DNA from: Paenacidovorax caeni
GTDB lineage: Bacteria; Pseudomonadota; Gammaproteobacteria; Burkholderiales; Burkholderiaceae_C
DNA: 64,000 nucleotides
Reading direction: 5' to 3'
NCBI RefSeq assembly: GCF_001298675.1
Contig: NZ_CYIG01000012.1
Location: 1-64,000, forward strand
A program made the position numbers and the translations under genes. The notes beneath the pieces were generated by a model, which was not told the DNA's origin, ran no database searches, and saw nothing but the letters and a program-made list of their open reading frames with translations. Within the stretch, counting starts at the first letter, position 1. Each line of letters opens with the position of its first letter. This document shows, piece after piece, positions 1-8,333 of the stretch.

Positions 1-155
1 ACCCGGGGTTGCCGGGCTGCTTGGGCCGTGCTGCTGCTGCCGTGCTGCTGGCCAGCCATTGGCCGGGTGCGTGCCACCGTGCGCTCGATCCAGCTCAATG
101 CACTGCCCGGCGCTGGTGGCCAGGGCTGTGCTGCTGCCTGCTGTCTTGGTGCTGC
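1..155 (+). repeat. Direct repeat, copy 1 of 155-bp unit
   Basis: Positions 1-155 are identical, base for base as read, to 501-655, an offset of exactly 500 bp. The left limit of this copy is set by the window edge, so the true unit may be longer. Confidence 0.95.
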
Positions 156-240
156 TGCGCGTGCTGGTGGCCAGCACCTGGCCAGGCCGTGCGCCTGATC
201 CAGCCGGGTGCGCTTCCCCGGAGTGCTGCCGTGCTGGTGC

Positions 241-299
241 TTTTTGCTATCAATGAAATAGCTGCTTGCGCTTGCCTGGCGTGGCCAAGAGGCCGATTC
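241..299 (+). repeat. Dispersed palindromic element, copy 1
   Basis: Contains AATAGCTGCTTGCGCTTGCC followed by a diverged loop and GAGGCCGATT. It belongs to the family described at 61960-62010. It lies between the two copies of the 155-bp repeat. Confidence 0.8.
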
Positions 300-500
300 A
301 CCTTCAAGCGCCCCAGCACGCAAAGACCCACCAGCCCAGGGCAACCCCTTGCCCGGCAAGCGATGACCGCGCCTGGCGCGTTCTGGTGGCCAGCCCTTGG
401 CCGGGTGCGTGCTGCGCGTGCCGCTGGCCAGCTCTTGGCCGGGTGCGTGCCGCCGTGCGCTCGATCCACTGCCCGGCGCTGGTGGCCAGGGCTGTGCGCA

Positions 501-655
501 ACCCGGGGTTGCCGGGCTGCTTGGGCCGTGCTGCTGCTGCCGTGCTGCTGGCCAGCCATTGGCCGGGTGCGTGCCACCGTGCGCTCGATCCAGCTCAATG
601 CACTGCCCGGCGCTGGTGGCCAGGGCTGTGCTGCTGCCTGCTGTCTTGGTGCTGC
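501..655 (+). repeat. Direct repeat, copy 2 of 155-bp unit
   Basis: Identical to 1-155. A third, shorter relative at about 436-497 shares the GGCCGGGTGCGTGCC to GCCAGGGCTGTG stretch but lacks ten bases in the middle. The repetition looks like a recently duplicated non-coding array. Confidence 0.95.
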
Positions 656-788
656 CACCCCTTGGCCGATGGGCCTTGCTGCCTGGCGCAGCGTTCTGAA
701 GTGGTGGCAGAAATTGCAACCTTTGGCGATTTTTGCGGTGCTTCGACAGGAAAAAATCGGAGACAGAAAAACCAAGTTTTGGCCAGCC

Positions 789-957
789 CGTGGATAACAT
801 TGTCGCCAATCATGCGAATTTACGACATTTGTTAGGGTTTACCCCTGTGGATAGTGCTATTTTGTCCCCGGTGTCCCCGGTGGATAACTTTTGTCCCCGG
901 CTGGTTCTGGGGACAGAATTTATCAATGGCAACAATAACTTAGAGCACTTATTCACA
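789..957. other. Cluster of DnaA-box-like and TGTCCCCGG motifs (possible replication origin)
   Basis: Four nine-base words each differ by one base from the DnaA box TTATCCACA or its complement: 789-797, 846-854, 879-887 and 949-957 (TTATTCACA). Interleaved are TGTCCCCGG words at 863-881 (two in tandem) and 892-900, with a further tandem pair just outside at 961-979. An inverted relative CTGGGGACA lies at 907-915. The block is visibly more AT-rich than its surroundings. DnaA boxes plus iterons are typical of replication origins of plasmids and some integrative elements, but no rep gene is visible here, so the function is unproven. Confidence 0.35.
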
Positions 958-1370
958 GCGTGTCCCCGGTGTCCCCGGTAAAAAATGTCGATACCGAAGG
1001 AAAAGCAGTTTTTGCCTGAGCGGGTGCCTGTCCGTTTTGGGTGGCACAAATTGCAACCTTGGGGCCTGCTGCTGTGCCGGTTGTCACCCCTTGGGCGCAC
1101 CGTCCTACAGGTGGGCCGGGTGCCGCTTGCTGACCGAGGGCAGGGCACCCCCCCCTTCGTAGGTTCTCCCTGGATGGTTGCAGTGCGGGTAATTCGAGCC
1201 GCCATCTCGGACTGTTGTGCAAATCTCCCAAGGGGGTTAAGTGAAGGCCCAAAGCAGGCTGCAGCACCTAGCCAAGGCCGGGGCAGGCTGGGTGCGCTGC
1301 GCCCTTGGACTGGCTGGCCAGCGGGTGGGCGCTGGTTTGGCCGTGGCATGTGAAACTGAGGCGGTTAAAA

Positions 1371-1412
1371 ACGGGGGAACAAGACCTAACGGGGGAACAA
1401 ACGGGGGAACAA
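1371..1412 (+). repeat. Three iteron-like ACGGGGGAACAA repeats
   Basis: The 12-base word ACGGGGGAACAA occurs at 1371-1382, 1389-1400 and 1401-1412. It ends about 34 bases before the tRNA-like 3' end at 1446. Direct repeats beside an attachment core are often arm-type sites for a tyrosine recombinase or its accessory factors. That role is inferred from position only. Confidence 0.6.
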
Positions 1413-1445
1413 ATCGCCATTTTTTGGCGTTTCTCATTGGAGAAA

Positions 1446-1467
1446 TCGAATCCCGCCGCTCCGACCA
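1446..1467 (+). other. tRNA 3'-end fragment, probable attachment site
   Basis: The 22 bases from TCGAATCCC to CTCCGACCA look like a tRNA T-loop, T-stem 3' half, acceptor strand, discriminator A and CCA. The acceptor strand CGCTCCG would pair with a 5' CGGAGCG, as in many tRNA-Pro genes. Just upstream there is no matching T-stem 5' half and no tRNA body, so this is a fragment rather than a gene. It is followed within 10 bases by a strong terminator. Such fragments are left where an integrase uses the 3' end of a tRNA gene as its target. The intact tRNA would lie to the left, beyond the window. Confidence 0.55.
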
Positions 1468-1475
1468 AAAAATCA

Positions 1476-1510
1476 AGGGCTTGCATCTTTTAGGTGCAAG
1501 CCCTTTTTAT
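1476..1510 (+). terminator. Rho-independent terminator after tRNA fragment
   Basis: A perfect 10-bp stem, AGGGCTTGCA (1476-1485) with TGCAAGCCCT (1495-1504), has a 9-base loop and runs into TTTTTATTT. It is oriented to stop transcription from the left. It probably was the native terminator of the tRNA whose 3' end precedes it. Confidence 0.85.
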
Positions 1511-1705
1511 TTATTGCTCTCGTGTGAAGCACCTGGGAGCAATGGTTTGTCAGTTTGGCAAACGCCCGTGTGATCGTCGTGTCGAGGCTTGGCGCCGCCT
1601 GCCCATGCCAAGAAGCTGGTGCTTAACCAGCTAGATTACCCCTCAGGTTCAGCACAAAGCAACTGACAACGTGGCGCGTCGATGACGCTCAACGCGCATA
1701 ACCAA

Positions 1706-1732
1706 TAAAAAAAGCCCGCGCTCAGCGGGCTT
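1706..1732 (-). terminator. adk operon terminator
   Basis: AAGCCCGC and GCGGGCTT arms around a short loop, with a run of seven A on the plus strand that becomes a T run on the minus strand. It lies about 30 bases beyond the adk stop codon and should end the exbB-to-adk transcript. Confidence 0.85.
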
Positions 1733-1759
1733 GGGTGTTAAGACTGTGCCGCAGCAGCC

Positions 1760-3386
<1,627 letters not shown>

Positions 3387-3390
<4 letters not shown>

Positions 3391-3569
3391 TTTTCGAGTT
3401 CCTCGTCGCTCAACGGCCGGGCTTCGTTTTCCAGCAGCACGGGAATACCGTCACGCACCGGGTAGGCCAGGCGCGCGCTGCGCGACACCAGCTCCTGGCG
3501 TTCGCGGTCGTAAGTCAGCGGGCCTTTGGTGACGGGGCAGACCAGCAGTTCGAGCAGTTTCGTGTCCAT
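3387..3569 (-). CDS. Trm112/YcaR family small protein
   Basis: A 60-residue protein of the UPF0434/Trm112 family, found between lpxK and kdsB in many Gram-negative bacteria. The family signature is visible as [14 protein letters not shown] at the N-terminus and [18 protein letters not shown] at the C-terminus. Relatives usually have CPxC near the N-terminus; here the second cysteine is Thr, and there is no other Cys, so zinc binding by that motif is unlikely. The ATG at 3569 is preferred over a TTG nine bases upstream because it gives the family N-terminus MDTKLLELL. Its stop overlaps the kdsB start. The molecular role is not known. Confidence 0.88.
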
Positions 3570-3593
3570 GGCAGGCAAGTGGGTTGGTGCAAA

Positions 3594-4583
3594 TCAGGGC
3601 GCTGATGATAGCGAGGCGTCGAGCTGCGCCCAGAATTCCGACGGCAGGCTCAGGTGCAGTGGTACCGCCAGTGCCCCTGGGTGGGCGGGCCAGAGCTTGA
3701 CGGCGTCTTTTTCAGTGCAAATAAGGGTCTTCCCCTTGTTATGCAAGTGCTGCCAGCTATCAAAATCGTAGTGATCTGGCAGCGCCTCACACTGCGCCAG
3801 CGTGAGTCCCCGGGTGCGCAGCATGGCGAAAAACTCTTCAGGCCGGGCGATGGCGGCCACAGCGTGCAGTGCCTGTCCCTGCAGGCGGGTCAGCGGCACC
3901 TGACGGCCTTGCGCGTCGATGCCACAGGGCGCCAGTTGCCGCACGAGGCGGAAGGCTGGGGCGCGGGTGCCGCGCGGCGGCTGGGGCGCGGTGTGCAGCA
4001 CGGCATCCACCGTGCGTGGCCAGGCCTCCCGCAGCGGGCCGGCGGGCAGCAGGAAACCGTTGCCCACGCCTTCGTCATTGAACACGCAGATTTCCATGTC
4101 GCGCGCAAGCGCCAGGTGCTGCAAGCCGTCGTCGCAGACGATCACGTCGGTGGCGGGATGGGCGGCTAGCAGTGCACGCCCAGCTTGGGCGCGGCGGCGC
4201 GCGACGAACACGGGTACGCCGGTTGCGCGGGCGATCAGCAGGGGCTCGTCGCCCACGTCTGAGGCAGTGCTGGCGGGCCGCACCTCGCGGCAGCCGTCGC
4301 TTGTGCGTCCGTAGCCGCGCGAGATCACGCCAGGCTGCCAGCCCGTGGACTGTAAGTGGCGCACCAGCGCCAGTGTGACGGGCGTTTTACCCGCGCCGCC
4401 GGCGATCACATTGCCCACGACGATCACGGGCACGGGAAGTCGCTCACTGCGCAGCACGCCCCAGAGGTACAGCGTGCGGCGCAACGCAACGAGCGCGCGG
4501 TAGGGCAGGGACAGCGGCCAGAGCGCCAGGGCCAGCCAACCGCGCTGGCGCCAGGCGCTGCGCAGGCCGGCAGACAAAGACAT
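3594..4583 (-). CDS. lpxK: Tetraacyldisaccharide 4'-kinase
   Basis: Phosphorylates the 4' position of the lipid A disaccharide at the inner membrane. The 329-residue protein has a hydrophobic N-terminal helix around 16-35, the Walker A motif [11 protein letters not shown] at 57-67, the SRGYGR motif, the DDGLQH motif in the middle and TEKDAVKLW near the C-terminus, all characteristic of LpxK. It lies between exbD and the Trm112-like gene with gaps of 6 and 24 bases, so it is co-transcribed. Unusually, the stretch encoding [14 protein letters not shown] just before TEKDAVK closely matches the dispersed palindromic element (see 3739-3775), although the protein is not longer than usual there. Confidence 0.96.
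   Translation of the reverse strand: MSLSAGLRSAWRQRGWLALALWPLSLPYRALVALRRTLYLWGVLRSERLPVPVIVVGNVIAGGAGKTPVTLALVRHLQSTGWQPGVISRGYGRTSDGCREVRPASTASDVGDEPLLIARATGVPVFVARRRAQAGRALLAAHPATDVIVCDDGLQHLALARDMEICVFNDEGVGNGFLLPAGPLREAWPRTVDAVLHTAPQPPRGTRAPAFRLVRQLAPCGIDAQGRQVPLTRLQGQALHAVAAIARPEEFFAMLRTRGLTLAQCEALPDHYDFDSWQHLHNKGKTLICTEKDAVKLWPAHPGALAVPLHLSLPSEFWAQLDASLSSAP
3739..3775 (-). repeat. Dispersed palindromic element inside lpxK, copy 2
   Basis: On the minus strand this reads GATTTTGATAGCTGGCAGCA and continues with CTTGCAT, then ACAAGGG, matching the element's first half with a few changes. It lies within the coding frame of lpxK near the C-terminus and is translated as part of the protein. 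The match is weaker than for other copies, so convergence is possible. Confidence 0.55.
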
Positions 4584-4589
4584 CGATTC

Positions 4590-5015
4590 CTAGCGGCCGG
4601 CGCTGGCCGAGGACTGGGTGGCGAAGGTGATGTGCGACAGCCCGGCACGGCGAGCCGCTTCCATCACGGTGATCACGGCCTGGTGCGGCGCCTGGGCATC
4701 GGCGCTGATGATGACAACGCTGTCTGCTCCCGCCTTGGCTGCGTCGCCCAGCGCGCGCGCCATGGACTCAACGCCGCCGCCTTCAACGGCGGCCTTGTTG
4801 ACGGCGTAGCGTCCGTCAGCAGCCACGGCCACGACGATTTCCTTGGGGTAGTCGCGCTGCTGCTCGGCATCGGCCACGGGCAGCGTCAGCTGCAACTCGG
4901 TGAACTTGCTGTATGTGGTGGTGAGCATCAGGAAGATGAGGATCACCAGCAGCACATCGATGAACGGGATCAGGTTGATCTCCGGCTCATCCTTGGGGCG
5001 GGGGCGGAAGTTCAT
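4590..5015 (-). CDS. exbD: ExbD/TolR family biopolymer transport protein
   Basis: Partner of ExbB in the inner-membrane proton channel that powers TonB-dependent outer-membrane transport or, for TolR, envelope constriction. The 141-residue protein has one N-terminal membrane segment at about 15-35 containing FIDVLLV with the conserved proton-carrying Asp at position 20, then a periplasmic domain. It overlaps exbB by four bases (ATGA). No tonB, tolA, tolB or pal is nearby, so ExbD is more likely than TolR, but the two families are hard to separate by eye. Confidence 0.88.
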   Translation of the reverse strand: MNFRPRPKDEPEINLIPFIDVLLVILIFLMLTTTYSKFTELQLTLPVADAEQQRDYPKEIVVAVAADGRYAVNKAAVEGGGVESMARALGDAAKAGADSVVIISADAQAPHQAVITVMEAARRAGLSHITFATQSSASAGR

Positions 5016-5644
5016 TTCGCTTTCAGACGCAGCAGGTGGCGCACGAACTGCTCGGCCGACAGTTCCAGGGTGAGCAAGTAGGCATCGACGCGGCTGCGGA
5101 AGTAGCGCCAGAAGATCAGCGCTGGAATGGCCACGATCAGGCCAAAAGCGGTGTTGTACAGCGCAATCGAGATACCGTGCGCCAACTGCGCCGGGTTACC
5201 GCTGCCGACGGCGCCACCGCCTGCCTGAGAGCCAAAGATCTCGATCATGCCGATCACCGTGCCCAGCAGACCCAGCAGGGGAGCGGCAGAGGCAATGGTG
5301 GCCAGCGCGTTCAGGTACTTCTCCAGCCGGTGCGCCACGGCGCGGCCCGCGCCTTCCATAGCGGCGCGCAGATCGGCTTCGCTGCTCTGGGGGTGCAGGT
5401 GCAGGGTGCGCAGACCGGTGGCTAGCACCTCACCCAGGGCCGAGTTCTGTGCCAGCTGGTTCACGGTGTCGGGCGTGGGCAGGCCCTTGGCGGACACGGC
5501 CATGGCTTCATCCAGCAGCTTCGGGGGGGCGACGCGGGCAGTTTTGAGGGACAGGAAGCGCTCGACAATCAGCGCCAGGGCCAGGATGGAGCAGGCAACC
5601 AGGGGCCAAATGGGCCAGCCTGCGGCTTGTATGATCGTTAGCAA
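5012..5644 (-). CDS. exbB: MotA/TolQ/ExbB proton channel family protein
   Basis: Forms the proton channel with ExbD. The 210-residue protein has three predicted membrane segments: about 10-30, 110-135 with APLLGLLGTVIGMI, and 150-175 ending in AFGLIVAIPALIFWRYF. These are the conserved parts of the family. It is the first gene of the minus-strand run that continues through lpxK and kdsB to adk, so the promoter should lie in 5645-5986. Grouping a proton channel with lipid A genes is common in betaproteobacteria and suggests shared envelope regulation. Confidence 0.9.
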   Translation of the reverse strand: MLTIIQAAGWPIWPLVACSILALALIVERFLSLKTARVAPPKLLDEAMAVSAKGLPTPDTVNQLAQNSALGEVLATGLRTLHLHPQSSEADLRAAMEGAGRAVAHRLEKYLNALATIASAAPLLGLLGTVIGMIEIFGSQAGGGAVGSGNPAQLAHGISIALYNTAFGLIVAIPALIFWRYFRSRVDAYLLTLELSAEQFVRHLLRLKAK

Positions 5645-5986
5645 TTCTCTCTCCGCGCGAATGGGTGCAGCCCGCGATTATGGCCTACGCCGCCGTGCCT
5701 ACCGATGCTTGGCAGGGTGCGTTGCAGACGGTTGCACAGGCCCGCGCGAAACCCACAAATCCTGTGGATAACTTTGTGGGCAAATGCGTGGACAGTCGCC
5801 GCCAGGCGGCGCCAATACACGCTTGTGACAGATTGATGAAATTTTGGTCAGTAAAAAATTATTTAAAATCAATGACTTGCACGTACTTGCTGGCGTTTCG
5901 GGTGGTTTTGATGCTTTGGTGCCGCACCTTGCTAGCGCTGTGGAGTAGTGCCCGCTACAAGGGGCCGTCAAACCCTTTCCACGCCT
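5645..5986. promoter_or_regulatory. Divergent intergenic region exbB/xseA with a DnaA-box match
   Basis: This 342-base gap separates the divergent exbB and xseA starts and must hold both promoters. A perfect match to the complement of the DnaA box, TGTGGATAA, lies at 5763-5771. Around 5830-5880 the sequence is AT-rich compared with the rest of the window. I see no clear gene, RNA or terminator in it, and cannot place the promoters with confidence. Confidence 0.5.
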
Positions 5987-7321
5987 ATGTTTGAGCCCGA
6001 AAGTCCTGTATTGGCGCCGCGTGTGTGGGAGGTTGGCGCGCTGTGCCGCGCCGTTGCTGATGCCTTGCAGGCACGCTTCAATCCGGTTGCGGTGCGCGGC
6101 GAAATCACGGGCTTCATGCGCGCGTCCAGCGGGCACTGCTATTTCTCCATCAAGGACGCACAAGGCCAGATCCGCTGTGCCATGTTCAAGCGTGCGGCGG
6201 GCCTGCTCGACTTCACACCGCGCGACGGCGAGCTGGTGGAGCTGCGTGGCCGTCTGGGCGTGTACGAGCAGCGCGGCGACCTGCAGCTCATCGTTGAGAG
6301 CCTGCAGCGCGCGGGGCAGGGCGCCTTGTTCGAGCAGTTCCTGCGCCTGAAGGCGCAGTTGGAGGCCGAAGGCCTGTTTGACGCCGGGCGCAAGCGCCCG
6401 TTGCCCACCATGCCGCGCGGTATCGGCCTGGTGACGTCGCCCGGCGCGGCGGCGCTGCACGATGTGGCCACCGCGCTACGCCGGCGCGTGCCGCATATTC
6501 CGGTGGTGCTGGCACCGGCGCTGGTGCAGGGCGCGCAGGCACCCACATCGCTGTGCGAAGCGCTATCAAAACTGTATCTGCTAGCGCAATCTGGTAAAGG
6601 GCTAGAGGCCGAAATGGCTGCAAAGTCTGATACGCCACCGATCGACGTGATCCTGCTGGTGCGTGGCGGCGGTTCCATGGAGGATCTCTGGGCTTTCAAC
6701 GACGCCCAGCTGGCGCGCACCATCGTGCAAAGCCCGGTGCCCGTGGTCAGTGGCGTGGGGCATGAGACGGACTTCACCATCGCCGATTTCTGTGCTGACC
6801 TGCGCGCCCCCACGCCCACCGCAGCGGCGGAGCTGGTAGCGCAGCCGCGCGACCTCTGGCTGGGCGCGCTGCAGCTGCTGGCGCAGCGCTTGGATGACGG
6901 CGTGCAACGCCAGATCGATCTGCGCCACCAGCGGCTTGACAGTGCCGCGCAGCGCCTGGGCCGGCCCTCGGGCATCGTGGCGCGGCAGGAGCTGCAACTG
7001 GCCCGGCTGGCGCAGCGCATGCGCCACGGAGTGCTCCTGAAAGTGCAGCGCCTGGCGCAAACCCAGCAAGCCTTGCAGGCCCACTTGCCGCAAACGCTGC
7101 AGCGCAGCCTGATGGGCCAGGCGCAGCGCCTGGAGCGCGCCGCCCTGCGCCTGGAGCTGCTCGACCCGCGGCTGGTGCTGCAGCGCGGCTATGCGCTGCT
7201 GGCCGATACCGAGGGCCGCAGCGTCACCAGCGTGGCCCAGGCACGGCCCGGCGCACCGCTGCGCGCCACCCTGGCCGACGGGGTGTTGGACCTCACGGTG
7301 GTTCCGCCCCGGCTGGTGTAG
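5987..7321 (+). CDS. xseA: Exodeoxyribonuclease VII large subunit
   Basis: Large subunit of the ATP-independent single-strand exonuclease VII. The 444-residue protein has the N-terminal OB fold (about 20-110, with VRGEITGFMRASSGHCYFSI), then the nuclease domain with GLVTSPGAAALHD, RGGGSMEDLWAFND and GVGHETDFTIADF, and a long C-terminal helical region. The ATG at 5987 gives the usual N-terminus; an upstream GTG would add 13 unlikely residues. Between VQG and RGGGS there are about 18 more residues than in E. coli XseA as I remember it. That extra piece, about residues 192-209, is encoded by a copy of the dispersed palindromic element, inserted in frame. Confidence 0.95.
   Translation: MFEPESPVLAPRVWEVGALCRAVADALQARFNPVAVRGEITGFMRASSGHCYFSIKDAQGQIRCAMFKRAAGLLDFTPRDGELVELRGRLGVYEQRGDLQLIVESLQRAGQGALFEQFLRLKAQLEAEGLFDAGRKRPLPTMPRGIGLVTSPGAAALHDVATALRRRVPHIPVVLAPALVQGAQAPTSLCEALSKLYLLAQSGKGLEAEMAAKSDTPPIDVILLVRGGGSMEDLWAFNDAQLARTIVQSPVPVVSGVGHETDFTIADFCADLRAPTPTAAAELVAQPRDLWLGALQLLAQRLDDGVQRQIDLRHQRLDSAAQRLGRPSGIVARQELQLARLAQRMRHGVLLKVQRLAQTQQALQAHLPQTLQRSLMGQAQRLERAALRLELLDPRLVLQRGYALLADTEGRSVTSVAQARPGAPLRATLADGVLDLTVVPPRLV
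6559..6615 (+). repeat. Dispersed palindromic element inside xseA, copy 3
   Basis: Reads GCTATCAAAACTG, then CTGCTAGCGC, TCTGGTAAAGGGCTAGAGGC and GAAAT, a near-complete forward copy of the element. It is translated as LSKLYLLAQSGKGLEAEM, adding a loop before the conserved RGGGS of XseA. Confidence 0.9.
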
Positions 7322-7362
7322 GGGCTTGGCGTTCGACCTCTCTGCACGCGCGCCGGGTTCTT

Positions 7363-7368
7363 CCTACA
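7363..7368 (+). promoter_or_regulatory. Possible -10 element for sodB
   Basis: TACAAT lies 82 bases before the sodB start codon. A good -35 hexamer at 16-18 bases upstream is not visible, so this is a weak call. Confidence 0.3.
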
Positions 7369-7450
7369 ATGCTCTTTTGCCCCTTGCCAGGGCTGGGCCT
7401 CCGCCCCGTCGCCTGCGCACTCTGATAATTTCAACCACGAGGAATACACC

Positions 7451-8032
7451 ATGGAACACACCCTGCCACCGCTGCCCTATGCCATCGACGCCCTGGCACC
7501 GCACTACAGCCAGGAAACGCTGGAGTACCACCATGGCAAGCACCACAACGCCTATGTGGTGAACCTCAACAACCTGCAAAAGGGCACCGAGTTCGAGAAC
7601 ATGGCGCTCGAGGACATCGTCAAGAAGTCCAGCGGCGGTATCTACAACAATGCGGCGCAGATCTGGAACCACACCTTCTTCTGGAACTGCATGGCCCCCA
7701 ACGGTGGCGGCGAGCCCACCGGCGCGCTGGCCGATGCCATCAACGCCAAGTGGGGCAGCTACGCGGCTTTCAAGGAGGCCTTCGTGAAGAGCGCTGTGGG
7801 CAACTTCGGCTCGGGCTGGACCTGGCTGGTGAAGAAGGTGGACGGCAGCGTGGACATCGTCAACACCGGCGCCGCCGGTACGCCGCTGACGACTGCCGAC
7901 AAGGCGCTGCTGACCGTGGACGTGTGGGAGCACGCTTACTACATCGACTACCGCAACCTGCGTCCGAAGTTCGTCGAGACCTTCCTCGACAAGCTGGTGA
8001 ACTGGAAGTTTGCGGAGGCCAACTTCGCCTGA
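7451..8032 (+). CDS. sodB: Superoxide dismutase [Fe]
   Basis: Converts superoxide to hydrogen peroxide and oxygen in the cytoplasm. The 193-residue protein starts at the conserved [16 protein letters not shown] and carries the metal ligands: His27 in EYHHGKHH, the His of NHTFFWNC, and the Asp and His of DVWEHAYY. The length and the [14 protein letters not shown] stretch fit the iron rather than manganese type, although metal choice cannot be proved from sequence. It is preceded by a purine-rich AGGAATACACC ribosome site and followed by its own strong terminator, so it is probably a single-gene unit. Confidence 0.96.
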   Translation: MEHTLPPLPYAIDALAPHYSQETLEYHHGKHHNAYVVNLNNLQKGTEFENMALEDIVKKSSGGIYNNAAQIWNHTFFWNCMAPNGGGEPTGALADAINAKWGSYAAFKEAFVKSAVGNFGSGWTWLVKKVDGSVDIVNTGAAGTPLTTADKALLTVDVWEHAYYIDYRNLRPKFVETFLDKLVNWKFAEANFA

Positions 8033-8063
8033 TTGCACTTGGCCGCAAGCTAACCCGCACAAG

Positions 8064-8093
8064 GCCCGGAGAGTGATCTCCGGGCTTTTTTTT
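8064..8093 (+). terminator. sodB terminator
   Basis: A perfect 9-bp stem, GCCCGGAGA (8064-8072) with TCTCCGGGC (8077-8085), and a four-base loop, followed by eight T. It lies about 30 bases after the sodB stop. Confidence 0.92.
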
Positions 8094-8126
8094 GGCTTGT
8101 ACGGCGCAGAAAGTCCGAGGTAAGCC

Positions 8127-8146
8127 TAAGTCTTATACAAGACTTA
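8127..8146. promoter_or_regulatory. Palindromic operator candidate upstream of the monomeric isocitrate dehydrogenase
   Basis: TAAGTCTTATACAAGACTTA has perfect 8-bp arms around ATAC and lies about 190 bases before the start codon. A possible -10 (TAGAAT, 8170-8175) follows shortly after. The size and symmetry fit a dimeric regulator site, for example of the GntR type. Which regulator binds is unknown. Confidence 0.5.
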
Positions 8147-8333
8147 CGAAAAAAATCGTGTTTCGCGGATAGAATTTTGTATTGTGATAGCGCATTGCAA
8201 ATGACGTGAAAAGCACGTAGCCTGTGGCGCGCTGTTGCAGCGAACGCCTCAAGCGCCATCCCCGCCTATCTCATCCGGTGGCGGGTCGCAGGTCGGCGGC
8301 ATGACCTCTGTTTTTTGACCAAAGAGAGACAAG

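Larger units (their letters stand above)
1..1475. other. Non-coding, repeat-rich end of a probable integrated element
   Basis: No open frame here looks like a protein. The long ones on both strands are built from the same GC-rich repeated words, and their products are full of runs of Ala, Arg, Cys and Trp. What can be seen is a 155-bp direct repeat, many shorter copies of a word like TGGCCAGCCNTTGGCCGGGT, one copy of the dispersed 50-bp element, an AT-richer block at about 780-985 with DnaA-box-like and TGTCCCCGG repeats, and three iteron-like ACGGGGGAACAA words just before a tRNA-like 3' end. The simplest reading is the right-hand end of a genomic island or prophage whose genes lie outside the window. 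That reading is inference. Confidence 0.5.

Noticed and set aside
1440-1470. A complete tRNA gene ending in CCGACCA
   Set aside because: No T-stem 5' half, anticodon arm or 5' acceptor strand can be found upstream; only the 3' end is tRNA-like.
9-1573. Long open frames on both strands in the first 1.5 kb (for example 9-797 plus, 95-775 minus, 810-1349 minus)
   Set aside because: They overlap in several frames, consist of repeated GC-rich words, have odd amino acid content (many Trp, Cys, Ala, Arg), no ribosome sites and no family resemblance.
5900-5945. A degenerate dispersed element upstream of xseA
   Set aside because: TTTTGAT and GCTAGCGCT words are present but the spacing and the rest of the element do not match.
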